Shown here: piece by piece, positions 10,857 through 22,737 of the stretch
Position numbering within the stretch: the stretch's first letter is position 1
How the letters are laid out: each line of letters begins with the position of its first letter
Assembly (NCBI GenBank): GCA_025917655.1
Contig: CP084611.1
Coordinates: 2,232,001-2,296,000 of the forward strand
DNA: 64,000 nt
Source: Chlorella sorokiniana
Taxonomy: Eukaryota; Chlorophyta; Trebouxiophyceae; Chlorellales; Chlorellaceae
Direction of reading: 5' to 3'
Position numbers and translations under genes: made by a program
Notes under the pieces: model-generated
What the model saw: only the letters and a program-made list of their open reading frames with translations
What the model was told of the DNA's origin: nothing
The model's database searches: none

Positions 10857-13457
10857 TTATACCTCGAAAAACTGCTTGGCCATCTGCAGCAACATGTGGG
10901 GCAAGGGTGGCATGCGTGTTACACCACAGCGTGGCGCAGGCGGGCAGCAGGGGCCGCCACGGCCCTCGTGCTGCTCAGGCTCGGCTTGCTGCGTCGGTTG
11001 CCAGGTGAACCTTTTCTCCCGCACCGTTCCTTCCGACTGCACATCGTTTCATGGCCGCTGGCTGCACACCGTGCGAGCGCACCCTGGCACGCATGCCTCC
11101 CGCTGCCGCCCTCCGCTGCTTACCTCAAATGCCGCCATTGTGATGGCCACAGCAGGGCCCTGCTTCATCAGGCTCAGCAGCATGCCGTTGAAGAGTGCCG
11201 ACACCCCCTCCACCCGGGCAATGGTGAGCAGCGCGGCGACAAAGTTTGGGTAGCCAGCGCCAGCCATCATGCGCCGCCGCGTGACCTCCAGAGGGAAGGT
11301 GGCCGCGGCGGACACCACCCCTGCAGCATGTGAACACGGCGGCCGCTGGCATGAGCAGGGTGCTGCTGCCTCATCTGGCAGGCGGGCAACCCGGTGTCGA
11401 TGCGCTGCCCACCCCAGGTGTGCCACCGCATCCGGGCATCGTGCCAGCTTGCCTGCCACAGCGCCAAACACCAGCGCGGCCTGCGGCTCAATGTCTTTGC
11501 GGCCTGCAAGCATGCAGGCGCGGGCATCAAGCTTCAACAGCGGGTGGCTGGCAGGTCGGCAGCAGCGTCGCCGGGCAAGCACCTGTGGAGTGCCGCCAGA
11601 TCGCCTTGAAGAAGTCGTAGGATGCAAGCCTGGAGGGTGAAGAGGAAGGAGGGGTGGACCTTTACAGCATGCTTGCACAGCAGGAGGCACGCTGGAGGTG
11701 GGTTGCCCAACACTGGCCGGCGTCGGCTCACCGGATGGCTGCATACGGTATGACGCCAACCAGGCTGGCGTCCAGCCCCTGCGCTACCGCGGGGCACATG
11801 GGGCCAGGGGGCCATGACAACAGTCCTCAAGCCGGTCATGGACAATAGGACTCACAGCAGTAGGACAAGGGTGGATCCACCCCACACCACACCACCACCA
11901 CACAGAAACACACAGCCACCAAATACTGCACAAACCGCCGTGCATCCCCACGCACCTTGTACAGCGCCGGGAAGCCCTCCGCCCGCACCACCCCAGCCAG
12001 CGCTCTGACAAAGTTGCCGTGCGCGGCGCCCAGCGCGAGCCGTGTGCGCGCCGTCTCTAGGGGGTAGACCAGGATGGAGGCAAAGGCACCTGGCCAACGC
12101 AGACGCAAAGGCACAGGCAGGGCTTTTGTGAGTCTAGGTCAGCGTTCACCCCCACAACTGTCAGCACTGTTGCGCTGGGCTGGCAAGCTGGCCAACTGCG
12201 CGACCAGCCCCACCACACCCGCCTCTCCCCCCGCCTGCCGTCCCCACCTGCCGTTCCACCCGCCAGCGTGGCCACCAGCTGGTCCGGGATGTGCAGCGCG
12301 CCGGTGTGCCCGTGGTTCCAACGCCTGCGGGGCATGGACACAGCGAGGCACAGCCTGGCGCTTGTGGCCGTCCGGCAGTAGGTGGCCAGCCACACGCAGC
12401 CGCCGGCTCCCAAGCTGCGACTTCCCAGCCGTTGTGGAGCCCTCGCAACGGCCGCCTGGCTCCCACCTCAACACCTGGGACACAAAAGGGAGGCAGGGGG
12501 TGGGGTGCGTGGGCCGCCATGCATGCAACATTGGAGCATGACAGCTGCATGACTGATGCACTGTTTGCATCACGTTGCTGCATTCGAATGCAGTCACTCC
12601 GACCCGTTGCCCGCCGCTGCCGGCTGCATTACCACACAAAAAAATTCCCAGAGAGACGCCATTTAGGCACCTTCTTCAGGAACTCGTAGGTAGCCAGCTC
12701 GGTGGAGCGCGAGGGGATGGTGCGCAGCACGTCCAGGGAGTTGCCCCTGAGGGGGCAGCGGCGGCGGGGGAAGGAGGTCAGGGCCCCTTGTGGTCCCATC
12801 CCTCCCCGCCCGCCTCACCGCCCCTCGCCCTCCCACCTCGCAAGCACGTTAAAAGCTGCACCTGCTTGCCTGAAGAATGCTGCAGCGCCTCCTCGCTGCC
12901 ATGTGGCGACCGCTGCCGCCCACGCGGTAGCAGTGCCCGACTGCAGCAGCTGCATGCGCACCGTCTCCAGCGGCGCTGTGGCCGTCTTCCCCGCCGCCCC
13001 AGCCAGCGCCCGGCCAGCAGGCGGCGCACGCCCAGCGGCAGCGGGCGGCGCGCCGCTGCAGGCGGTGCTCCAGCCGCTCCACGCTGTGCACGGCACGCAG
13101 CGTTGAGCGCACCAGCTGCGAGCCGCCGCCCACCAGCAGCTCCCCCGCCACATCCAGCTCCCAGGCTGCTGCAGCGGGCCAGGCGGGGGCACCGCCCTTG
13201 CCGCCGCTGCCAGCTGGCTGCGGCAGCCAAGGATTGCCCCGGCATTCAGCCAGCTGCGCTTGCTTCGTGCTGGTGAAGCGTACCCTGCTACGCTGCCCCT
13301 TATGCCGGAACCTTGGCCAGCCGTGGGCCTCGTGCGAGCCATGCCACAACCTAGGCCAGTCGGGCATGGTTTTGGTGGCGCCAAAAGTGTGCAACAGGCT
13401 GGACGATGTATTTGATTCTAGCTGTGAATCTAAGTTGGGTTTGACTCCCAGCTTCAT
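10857..13457 (-). CDS. Mitochondrial carrier family protein, Brittle1/adenine-nucleotide type
   Basis: Members of this family move nucleotides or other metabolites across mitochondrial or plastid inner membranes using three tandem two-helix repeats. All three repeats are seen. Repeat 1: GKTATAPLETVRMQLL (about 12,960-13,010), then GNSLDVLRTIPSRSTEL (about 12,690-12,750). Repeat 2: LVYPLETARTRLAL (about 12,030-12,080), then SLVGVIPYAAIR and LASYDFFK. Repeat 3: ATFPLEVTRRRMM (about 11,270-11,310), then GMLLSLMKQGPAVAIT. A GAG/GTAAGC donor at 11124 leads to a tiny last exon (MAKQFFEV, stop at 10857). The APLET and NxLxVxRxxPS signatures resemble plant BT1 adenine-nucleotide carriers; substrate is inferred. 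The start chosen is MKLGVKPN at 13457. One base appears to be missing near 13009-13011. The 3' end converges on RPS16. Confidence 0.88.
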
Positions 13458-13640
13458 GACAGCTGCCCTGAGCGGTGCTCGCTGCAAGTGGGCATTCTGT
13501 CTCAGCCGAAGCCTCAATGTACAAGTGCAGCAGTTGATGAGGCAGTGGAACTCACGATTTCGCGTACAGGGCAGCAAGGATAATGGCGGAGCAAGGGCTT
13601 GAAGCCAAGCGGCGCAGGCAAGGCGGGCGGGCGGGCTGTG

Positions 13641-16600
13641 CTACTGGGCCGACCCCGCCTGCAGCACCTCCAGCTGAGCGGGCTGGAAGTGGCGACAGTA
13701 TGGCTGAGCAGCCTCCAGCAAGGGGGCGACTCCCCGCTCAGCCCATGCCCAACGCAGACGCGGTGTGCCGCAACAAACAGGGAGGCGTCCCCGCGCTTGC
13801 CGCCGCCTGCAGCAGCGCGTCGCGCCCCAGCCGCGCGGCCAGGCGGTGTCGCCTGGCCAGCAGCAGCGCCTCTCGGGCGCGCCCCTGGCCCAGCAGCAGG
13901 CGGCAGCGCGCCTGGTGCGCACCCAGGCGGGCAAGCAGCGCCTCGGCAAGCTGCGCGCCGCCGGGCAGGCGGTCGGCAGCCTCCGCGCGCGCCACGTGCT
14001 CCGCCAGCGCCGGCGAGTCCAGCAGCGGGTGCGCCAGCAGCAGCGGGGCCACCAGGTGGGGCAGGCCCTGCGGGGCAGCAAGCAGGGCTGCCTGGTGAGG
14101 CCCCAGCCACGAAGGTCGGCCAACCGCGCCGGCTGGCCACGTAAAGGGGTGGAGTGCCCCTGTCCCCCCCAAACCAAACCCACTCGCCTGGTCCAGCAGC
14201 AAGTCGACGTACAGAGTGGCCAGAGGGGGCGCCACCTGGCGGCCGTGTGCGCGTGGCAGGAGGCCACAAACTCGGCCAGCGCCGCCTGCAGGTAGCGCGC
14301 GGGCGCCGCCTGCTGCGCACGCAGCACCGCAAAAGCGGCACTGTACACGTCCTGCGGAGGAGGAGGCGGAGCGAAGGGCAGGCTGAGCAAAGGGCCGGGG
14401 TGGCGGTAGCGTTGTGTTTTGTAAAGAGTGTTATGGAGGATGTCGGGTGGGGCGCCTGGCAGGCACCACCCAGCCAGGCCAGCAAGCGGGAGCACAACTG
14501 CTGCTTGCCTGGGGCGTCACTTCCAGCCGCGGCTGCTCGGCAGGCTCGGGGCTGCTCGCCGGCGGCGGCGTCACCCCACCCCCTGCCACGCCGCGCGGCA
14601 CCCCGCCTGCGCGCCCGCGACGCCGCCGCCCCGCCGCCGCCGTGCGAGTTGACGACGTCAAAGGCGCCGCGCAGCAGGGACAGCGGCGCCTCGTCTTGGA
14701 GCAGGCCGCGCAGCACGCGCAGCGTGATGCCGGCCGGGTCCGCCGCGGCGCGGCGCTGGGGCGGCGGCGCTGCAGGAAGGCCAGCAGGCGCAGGCAGTCC
14801 GACTGGCTGTCCGCCACCGAGCGCAGGTCCAGCTGCAGGCGGTAGACGACCCCGAGGAGCCGTCCACCAGCCAGGAGAGGGGGTGCAGCTGCAGCGCGGG
14901 CGCGCGCCGCCGCCGCCGCCCCCACCGCCCAACGGCACCGGCGGCTCTGCTGCCTGCGGCGCCGCCTCAGGCCCTGCCGCCAGCTGCTCCGCAGCCTGGC
15001 TGGGGCTGCGCCTGGCCAGGCCGTGCTCCTGGGTGGGGTGCGTGGTCAGCGCCAGTGGCAGCGGGCTGCACAGGGGTGCGGGCCCTGCGGCCATGATGTC
15101 CACCAGCATCACCACCGCGCTGCCAATGTGGTGCACCTGCGCCAGCACAGAAAGCCAGCAAGGAGCAGAGGGAGGGGCAGGGGGGCTGGGCAGGGGGTCG
15201 CGGCGGGGGCAGGGCCCCTTCAGGGCTGCCCAGGCAAGCTCAAAGCCCAGGGACCAGGCTGGGCGCAGCAGCCCCGACAGCATAGCGGCGTTGCGCCCGT
15301 GCACGCAAACGCAACACCGCCACCCCTACTCAAACCAACACACGCACGCACCAGCAGCACGTCATCCACCACCGACAGCTCCAGCTGGGCGGCGTACACC
15401 TCGTATTGGTGGGCAAGGCTGGTGGCGTCCCTGCCGGGGCGGGGAGGAGGGGGGCACAGGGCGGTGAGGGGGTGAGCAGCAGGGAGGCAGAGACAGCAAC
15501 TGGATGCAGGCAACCACTGGGCCAGGCGCATGGCAAGACGCCATGCACTGCACGCTGTGCACGCATGCGAGCAGGGGCCAGCTCAGCCGTGCGTTGGGGT
15601 GCCAGTGCGTTGGTGCACACCTCGGGAGCGTGGGCAGCATGCCGTCCTCCCCCTGTTTCCCCCAGCCCACCCACACCCGCGCGGCCAGCAGCCCACCTGA
15701 ACATGCGGTAGAGGCGCAGCAGGCCGGCCCCGCGGTCGTGGTGCGCGCAGAAGGCCCGCCCATACAGCACCACCACCCAGCAGGTGTCGGGGCCCACCAG
15801 GCGGGCGGGCGCGGCACGCGCGGCCCCAAACCCCTCCAGGGCGGCGCTCAGCGCGGCGGCCTGCAGCGGGCGGATGGGTGAGCCCCAGGGCGGGGTGAGG
15901 TCCAGCAGCGGCAGGCGCAGCGTGCCCGCCTTGCTGAACTGGATGGCCTGGGGGAAGGGGGGGCACGCACGCAAGGCAATGGATACACGGTGGCGCAGGG
16001 CTTGGGCTGCTCCAGGAAAACAGCCAGCCATGCAGGCTGGCCCAGCGCCACACCCTCGGCTGCTGCCGTTGCTGCCACCAGGCGCTGTTGCCGCCACCAG
16101 CCTCGCCGCCCACCTGCAGCTTGGCGCCGCTGCTGCCGAAGCCCAGCACCACCATGTGCGTCAGCGGGCTGTAGGTGTACCACTGCACGCCCTGCACAGG
16201 GGCAGCAGGCCGGCGGCGGCAGGGCGACCGGGCATCGACGGCACTCCCAGCGCAGAAGCAGCCGGGCTGGCTGACCGCAGAAAGACAGGATGCAGTCCCC
16301 CTCCACCACTCCCACGCAGCATGCACTGCAGCCAGGCGTGCCTGCAGCGGCAGCGTGGACTCCAGCCGTAGGCCCTGCAGCGAGGGGTGGACCGAGTGCA
16401 CCTCCAGCCCTGCCGCCGTGACCATGACAAAGCCTGCGGCGGTCCAGAAGAAGCCCAGCAGGCGCGGGTCGCACCCCTTGCGCCTGCACAGGGGCAGCAA
16501 CGGCGGCATGGACGGCAGTGGAGCCAGGCTGTTCAGCCCGGTATGGACTGGCAGGAAAGGAGGACACGGCCGCACAGCGCGCAGCGCACCGACGGTGCCA

Positions 16601-17132
16601 GCCGCCGGCTGCAGGTGCGGCTTCTTCCGCGCCCCTGGGCGCCCCCCACACACACACACACTCACACTCAGGCCTGTGCCCCTACAACCCCCATCTGCTC
16701 ACCCCTGCTTGTCTGCCCCTGCCGCCTCCACAAACATGTTGCCTGTGGCGTGGCAGTGCACCTCCACCAGGCGCTCCGAGCGGTGCAGCGCGGTGAAGGC
16801 GCCGTCCAGGCTGGAGCGGATGAGGCGCACGGCGGGGCCCTCGCTGACCAGGAAGGCGCGGGCGGTGGTGGAGGCAGCGCTGCTGTCCGACTCGTAGCCC
16901 GCGGGGTCGGGCGAGGCGCTGCGCTGCGGCGAGCGCAGCGGCGAGCTGTGCGGCGGCGCCACGCCGCGCCCCGCGCCGCCGTGGGGGGCTGCGGCAGCGC
17001 CACCGCCGTGATCATGCGCCCCTCCACCAGGTGGATGCAGGAGGCAGCCTCATCGAAGAACAGCTGCTGGTCGGGCTGCGGCAAGAAGGCGACGCCCACC
17101 GGCTCGGCCGTCACGTGGGCCACAGCAGCCAT
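13641..17132 (-). CDS. RMC1: RMC1 (Mic1/C18orf8) homologue, regulator of the MON1-CCZ1 complex
   Basis: RMC1 is a stable subunit of the MON1-CCZ1 Rab7 exchange factor on late endosomes and vacuoles. It has an N-terminal beta-propeller and a C-terminal Mic1 helical domain. Matching segments in order are DQQLFFDEAASCIHLVEG (about 17,030-17,085), the propeller strands AFLVSEGPAVRLIRSSLDGA, LLGFFWTAAGFVMVTAAGLEVH (about 16,390-16,470), WYTYSPLTHMVVLGFGSSGAKLQ split across 16,110-16,190, and KAGTLRLPLLDL. The Mic1 part holds VHHIGSAVVMLVDIMA (about 15,085-15,135), a VYSAAFAVLRAQQ stretch, and YCRHFQPAQLEVLQAGSAQ at the stop. At least eight introns are present. Frame changes near 16,965 and 13,790 look like missing bases or unrecognised introns. 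MAAVAHV at 17132 is the preferred start; a longer in-frame start exists at 17222. Confidence 0.8.
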
Positions 17133-17274
17133 GGCGCCCCGTGCCGCGGCGGCGCCACTCCCACTCCCACCGCCTGCCCAGTGCTGGACAGCTGCCCCGC
17201 GGATGTCGCCTGCTGAATGCACGATTGCGCTGCGGCCGCAGACCCCTCCCCTGCTGCCCCGCTAGTGCCGGCGG

Positions 17275-17640
17275 TCAGCCCTCCAGCACATTTCGGATGC
17301 GCTTGAGCAGCTCCGCCTTGAGGTGGTCGGGCACCTTGGCCCGTGCAGCGGGCTTGACCGCAGCCACAATCTCCTCGTGACGTGCGCCAGCAGCCCCTTG
17401 CTTAGCCACGAACTCTGCACCAGGCCACGTGCGGCAGTGAGAGGAGAGGAGAGCTGGACGCCGTACAGGCCCAAGGAACTGAGCAGCGGCGGGCTGCTGC
17501 CGTCGCCGGGCCCCAGTTCTCACCGCGGCACAATTGTCGGACCTCGTCCGTCCAGCCAGACTCCTCAAGCTGCTGTCTGGCGAGCTGCTTGAGCTCCTCA
17601 CGCGCCCCGCTGTTTATAAGCTGCAGTCGCGGAGCCAGGC
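17275..17640 (-). CDS. ENY2: ENY2/SUS1 homologue (SAGA and TREX-2 subunit), first exon not found
   Basis: ENY2/SUS1 is a helical protein of about 100 residues. It works in the SAGA deubiquitinase module and in the TREX-2 mRNA export complex at the nuclear pore. One exon (about 17,524-17,605) encodes LINSGAREELKQLARQQLEESGW and then TDEVRQLCR, matching the family core. A GTGAG intron follows. The last exon (17275-about 17,417) encodes EEIVAAVKPAARAKVP, then DHLKAELLKRIRNVLEG and a TAG stop. The N-terminal 10-15 residues and the ATG should lie in an exon above 17,605, and I could not place it. The stop is only 140 bases upstream of the RMC1 start on the same strand. Confidence 0.85.
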
Positions 17641-17968
17641 ACCCAACGTCAAGGAAAATTGCTAGTTGAGCCCCATTGTAAACACAAACAGCACACCTTT
17701 TGCTGCACTGTTTGCTCCACAGACAGTCTCTGCTGGGACATCAGCCTTCAACCTCTCAACTTCAGTCGCGCGGCAGCCTTATGTGGACCTAAATCCTGCT
17801 GACGCCTTGGCAGGAGTGTCGAAGTCAGCGAAGCGCCGCTCTGATTCCACAAAGGCCAGACTTGACCTGGCGTCAGGCGGCCACCGGCGGGGCGTGGCCA
17901 CGCGTGCGGGACACATGCTGCACGCGAATATTACCCGTGCAGTGAGCCCTCGTGCCTTCATGATGCTC
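17641..17968. other. Region between ENY2 and the 3' end of the left RRA gene
   Basis: The missing first exon and promoter of ENY2 should be here or just above. A 76-codon minus-strand frame (17779-18009) has no recognisable content. A plus-strand TGTAA near 17,676 has no gene to serve. Confidence 0.4.
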
Positions 17969-17973
17969 TTACA
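17969..17973 (-). terminator. TGTAA poly(A) signal of the left RRA gene
   Basis: The plus strand reads TTACA, so the minus strand reads TGTAA, 67 bases after the stop at 18040. Confidence 0.7.
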
Positions 17974-18039
17974 GCACTTAACAGTCCAGAAATTCAGGCG
18001 CACAGCCATAAGAACAGGGATGAAGGGCCCTTAAGGCCA

Positions 18040-20048
18040 TCACGAGCCCGGCTCGCTGCCGCCAGGGAATCTGTCGAGCGCGTGCTCATCGCCCTTAATG
18101 TAGTACGCGATCATAGCACGCATGCGCTCAGTTTTATCTGCAATATGGAGTAACAGGAGAAGAGCCTCCATATGCCGGGTTGTTACACAAGAGAAGAATA
18201 AGACAGCGACCTCAAGCAACATGACCCCGAGTATGACAGAACGGACTCACCCGGATGATAATTGCTATGGACCTGCATTAAAAGGACGTGGAACCCAGAA
18301 TTCACGCTTGTCACAGAGCAATGGGATAGCGACGCCATCAGCAACGCAGAACCAGTAGTAGGCATCTCACCATGACAGGTTTGGGCTGTTGAGCCTTAGG
18401 CATATGGCGGACTTGCTTGAACAGGACCTTGGTGTTCATGAACTGCGACAGGCAAGCCGGACAGAAGCCATGTGATGCACTTTTATAACAAGTTGTTCAA
18501 CTTCAACACACTATCTCAGCAAAACTGCTAGCACCTTCATGTGATCCATCACCCGCGCAACGACCTGCAGTGCGGCAGGCAGGTGGGTCAGTGCCTGGGT
18601 AAGGAGGCGTCCTCACCATTCCACACAGCTATGCCCAACCTGCGGCGACTTGTAATCTCCATGTGAAAGGAAGAAAATGTACTCATTCCACACACTTTGA
18701 TCCCACTCCTTTGCCCGATTGAGCTTGTCTGCGGAGGGACAACAACTGTATTGAAAAGACAGGCCAGGAATGTTCAGTCAGCTAAAGACACGAATGCTGG
18801 CCTCCCTCCCACCCGCGATGCGCGTCAGCAGGTCAATGGTCTTGTTGCCGGCCTTGATGAAGAAGAGGCCTGAGTTGAAGGCCATGTGGCGCGTACCCTG
18901 AGCATACCGACTCCATCCCTGCAACAGCATAGCAGCGTGGTGGGCTGGCGGAGCCTCAATGCAGGCACAAAGGACCTGCAGAAACAGCAAGCAGCTGCAT
19001 GCTCTCACCATGCTGGGGTCGTCGACGCCATAGATCTCGCCATACGCTGTGGCAGGGTCAAACCCGTCGGTCATGCCCTCAACATCGCTGTCCCGGTACA
19101 GGTGGTCAAACGGATTCTGCAGAGTGACTATGTCGACATCGCTGCAAGGCCATGCCGCAGTTGTCAACCGGGTGAAAGAGGGTCCTCAGAGCCAGGTCAC
19201 CATACCGCCTGTGCAAAGGTGGTGAGCAGCAAACACAGGGAGAGCAGCCAGGCAAGCTCACCCCCAGGTGCGCCACGCCCCTCACCTGAGCAGCACATCC
19301 CAGCCCAGCTGCAGGAACTCGCGGATGATTTCGTACTTCATGGCAGAGATGGCGTGGTTGCTGCCGGTGTCCTTCTGCGAGTCGGGGATCACCACTGGGC
19401 GGTAGTAGTGGTTGATGCCGTGCTCCTTGCAGTAGTTGGCCAGCTCCTGGTCAATGGCCACCACCAGCCAGTTTGTCAGGCCCTCGATGCGCTGAACACA
19501 CTGCAGGCGGCAGGCACAAAGCAAGGACAACAATTTGATGCTCGGAATAGAAATATGCGAAGAAACCAGCCGATGTCCACACACCCTTACGTCAGAGAAG
19601 AACAGCTGCCTGGCTGCCATGGACACAGGGCAACGACTGTGGGCAACCAGGCAAGTGCTGCCCTGCTGCCTCCCTGCACGTCACCCACCTCCAGCCACAT
19701 CTCCAGAGAATGCTCGTGGATGAGGTTGATGTTGCTGATGGCGATCATGACCTCGCCGCTGGGTGCAACGCGCTGCAGAATCTCCTCCAGCTCGTTGCGC
19801 GGCTGGCCAGAGGAGCGGCGAACCCCGCTGCCACTGCCGCTTGCGTGGACCTCAAGCTTGCGAGAGCGCACCGCTGCAACCGCGCCTGCTGGAAGATCTG
19901 CCTCCTGAGTGGCCAAGTAGACCTTCTCGCTGACAATGATGCCCAGGCACATGCCAACCAGGAGGGCAGCGGTCAGCATTGCAGAGCGTGCCCGCACGTT
20001 GGACACCTTGTGTTTGCCCGTGGAGTCATCATCAATTTCAATCCGCAT
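18040..20048 (-). CDS. RRA-type arabinosyltransferase (GT77), left copy
   Basis: RRA proteins are Golgi type II membrane glycosyltransferases that add the second arabinose to hydroxyproline arabinosides of extensin-like proteins. Exon 1 (from MRIEIDDDS at 20048) has a short cytosolic tail and one membrane anchor (MLTAALLVGMCLGIIV). The catalytic exons carry LTNWLVVAIDQELANYC, the DVDIVTLQNPFDHLYRD metal-binding segment with its DxD (about 19,100-19,145), GVDDPSMGWSRYAQ and FNSGLFFIKA. Further exons encode EWDQSVWNEYIFFLSHG (about 18,670-18,720), VVARVMDHMK, FMNTKVLFKQVRHMP and the last one, ending FPGGSEPGS. The conserved exons seen are open, so the gene looks functional. Exons 2-4 and their introns are almost identical to the neighbouring right copy, while exon 1 and the C-terminal exons differ clearly. 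Confidence 0.9.
18807..19519 (-). repeat. Left arm of a 0.7-kb inverted repeat
   Basis: Read on the minus strand this arm matches 21148-21862 almost base for base, including introns. I counted about four substitutions and one 2-base indel. It covers exons 2 to 4 of the RRA gene. The match stops sharply at both ends, inside introns or at an exon edge. The arms are separated by 1,628 bases. Confidence 0.92.
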
Positions 20049-20735
20049 GTTGCCCCAACAAGGGTTTCAGCTGAGCACCTGGATTTGGCGGCATGAATGC
20101 AAGAGGGGGAGCTTAGCCAGCAACCAAGTGTTGTGCACCCGACGGGGTGCGGATGGCGGCGGCAATCTGCAACAAGAACATGTGGTGTTGCGGCGCAGAT
20201 CCGTCCATCGGATTTTGTACGAGTCTTTTAGCACCTGAGGGCGGTAAGGCCCCGCAACGGGGGCGTCCGCGGTGACTCCACAAGAGTATGAGCGATTCTC
20301 CGGGTTGTTTGCACGTTTTAATCGGTGGTGTCGTTAGGTGTCAGGAACGGACCGGGTTGCCCACATGGTTTAAGTGCACTGCGTCTTGCAGTACACGTCC
20401 CTTGTTGGTGCCCTCGGCAAATTGTCGGTACCCAAAGACAAGCTGCTGTTATAGGATGCTGCTGATGTCACCAGTCCATGAATGGCGACGAGGCTGAGCG
20501 CCTGCCCTTAGCACTTTCGATCGCTTCTTAAAGACAAGAGAGGAGTACATTTGGTATCATTCTTGCTCTGGAAGACTGTTGGGAGGTAAAGTCAAATAGC
20601 GCATTGGGTGCAGACATTGCACTGGGTGCCAACCCAGACGCGTCCACTCCCGGCGCTGGCAGCAAAGCACAGCTGTGTGCACCACCGCGCAGGCTTGATT
20701 GCAGGCACCGAGCTGGATTGCAGACCCGCCATCAA
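20049..20735. promoter_or_regulatory. Shared divergent promoter region of the two RRA genes
   Basis: The two RRA start codons face away from each other across 687 bases. The middle (about 20,230-20,580) is less GC-rich and holds no coding signal. No TATA box or defined operator was recognised. The two halves are not obvious mirror copies, unlike the repeat arms outside. Confidence 0.5.
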
Positions 20736-22737
20736 ATGAAAGATCTGTTCGAGGATTCAACGGGGAAGAACAAGGTCCCACACGTACGTGCGCGGTCAGC
20801 CATCCTCAGTGGCGCCCTTATCATTGGCGTTTGCCTTGGCGTGATTGCCGGCGAAAAACTGTATATCCTTACTCAAAATGAGAACCAAGCGGAGGTGTCT
20901 GCACTGGCTCTGCGTTCGCGCAAGGCATTGGAGGGCGGTGCCATCAGCAGTATTGGCGCTCTGCGCTCGGCCGGCAAGCCGCGCAGCGACCTTGAAGCAA
21001 TTCTGCAGCGTGTGGCGCCCAATGGAGAAGTCATGATTGCAATCAGCAATTTCGTTTTGATAGAAGACAAAGAATTGCTGCTATGGCTTGAGGTAGCTGT
21101 CTGGTGCCCATGCTGCTGGTATCTTTACTGTCCTTTCTCAGCAACCGTTGTGCCTGCCGCCTGCAGTGTGTTCAGCGCATCGAGGGCCTGACAAACTGGC
21201 TGGTGGTGGCCATTGACCAGGAGCTGGCCAACTACTGCAAGGAGCACGGCATCAACCACTACTACCGCCCAGTGGTGATCCCCGACTCGCAGAAGGACAC
21301 CGGCAGCAACCACGCCATCTCCGCCATGAAGTACGAAATCATCCGCGAGTTCCTGCAGCTGGGCTGGGATGTGCTGCTCAGGTGAGGAGCGTGGCGCACC
21401 TGGGGGTGAGAGCTTGCCTGGCTGCTCTCCCTGTGTTTGCTGCTCACCACCTTTGCACAGGCGGTATGGTGACCTGGCTCTGAGGACCCTCTTTCACCCG
21501 GTTGACAACTGCGGCATGGCCTTGCAGCGATGTCGACATAGTCACTCTGCAGAATCCGTTTGACCACCTGCACCGCGACAGCGATGTTGAGGGCATGACC
21601 GACGGGTTTGACCCTGCCACAGCGTATGGCGAGATCTATGGCGTCGACGACCCCAGCATGGTGAGAGCATGCAGCTGCTTGCTGTTTCTGCAGGTCCTTT
21701 GTGCCTGCATTGAGGCTCCGCCAGCCCACCACGCTGCTATGCTGTTGCAGGGATGGAGTCGGTATGCTCAGGGTACGCGCCACATGGCCTTCAACTCAGG
21801 CCTCTTCTTCATCAAGGCCGGCAACAAGACCATTGACCTGCTGACGCGCATCGCGGGTGGGAATCAACTTTCCTGCCTGTTTTTGTTCATAGCTGACAGG
21901 ACACTGTGCGCCCTTGATCGTCCCTCCCCTTAGATCGGCTCAGCAAGGATGCAGAGTGGGACCAGAGCATGTGGAACGAGTATATTTTTTTCCTGTCGCA
22001 TGGTGATTACAAGTCGCCGCAGGTTGGTCACAAGCAATGGTGTTCCGAAAGTGAAAATTCACAATTTCTTTAGTCACGTCTTGGCCTCCTGGTTCAGGTG
22101 GTTGCACGGGTGATGGAGTATACCAAGGTGGGCTGGTGCGGCCTGCTCTACTGCTTTTCGCGTAACGCTGAGCTGATGGAAATCATTGGTGCAGTTCATG
22201 AATACCAAGGTCTTGTTTAAGGAGGTTCGGCATATGCCCAAGGACGAACAGCCAAAACCTGTGATGGTGAGTGAGTTTAGGCCTTCAGGCTTTACACCAC
22301 GCTTGCCTGCTGAATTCTGCTGGCGACCACCATTGTGCTCAAACAGAACTCCTGTGTGCTTCAACTTGATGCAGGTGGTAAGCGTTTGCTTGTATAGTAG
22401 TGTGCAACATGCTGCAGGGTGTGAGGTGCTAACAAACTGCTTCGCTCCCCTTACATCTGCTTGTTGCTCTTTTGCGTGCCATCTAACATATCCGCATCTG
22501 CAGCACTGCAACTATCATCCAGGTAAGCAGGCACAACATGCTGCAATGTTGTATGTTTGTATGTTTCACGTGCAGGTTTCTAGCCTCGATGCATTTTCAA
22601 ACCATCGATTCCTGTACTTGCCCTCTTGTGCCACAGATAAGCCTGAACGCATGCTTGGCATCATCAATTATTTCATCAAGGGTGATGAACACGCTCTGGA
22701 TGGCTTCCCTGGCGGCAGTGAGCCAGGCAGCCGGTAA
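20736..22737 (+). CDS. RRA-type arabinosyltransferase (GT77), right copy
   Basis: This has the same family and layout as the left copy. Exon 1 (20736-21092) starts MKDLFEDSTGKNKV and has one membrane anchor (ILSGALIIGVCLGVIAG). Exon 2 is 21167-21381. Exon 3 is 21528-21660 and carries SDVDIVTLQNPFDHLHRD with the DxD. Exon 4 starts at 21751 (GWSRYAQGTRHMAFNSG). Later exons encode EWDQSMWNEYIFFLSHG (about 21,945-22,020), VVARVMEYTK, FMNTKVLFKEVRHMP and NYHPDKPERMLGI, ending GGSEPGSR. A longer in-frame start exists upstream, but 20736 aligns with the other copy. The gene converges on the flavin-reductase-like gene with 182 bases between stops. Golgi location and Hyp-arabinoside role are inferred from plant RRA1-3. 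Confidence 0.92.
21148..21862 (+). repeat. Right arm of the 0.7-kb inverted repeat
   Basis: This is the partner of 18807-19519. Introns match as closely as exons, which points to recent gene conversion or very recent copying of this tract only. The single protein change seen is Tyr to His in the NPFDHL(Y/H)RD segment. Confidence 0.92.

Noticed and set aside
21382-21527. A separate short exon starting RYGDLALRTLFHP in the RRA genes
   Set aside because: Although bounded by an acceptor, joining exon 2 directly to the exon starting CGATGTCGAC gives the conserved DVDIVTLQNP segment, and the candidate contains a stop in the needed frame. It is intron in both copies.
18807-21862. Inverted arms as terminal repeats of a mobile element
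   Set aside because: The arms consist of the exons and introns of a host glycosyltransferase and the spacer holds their first exons. There is no transposase and no target duplication was seen.
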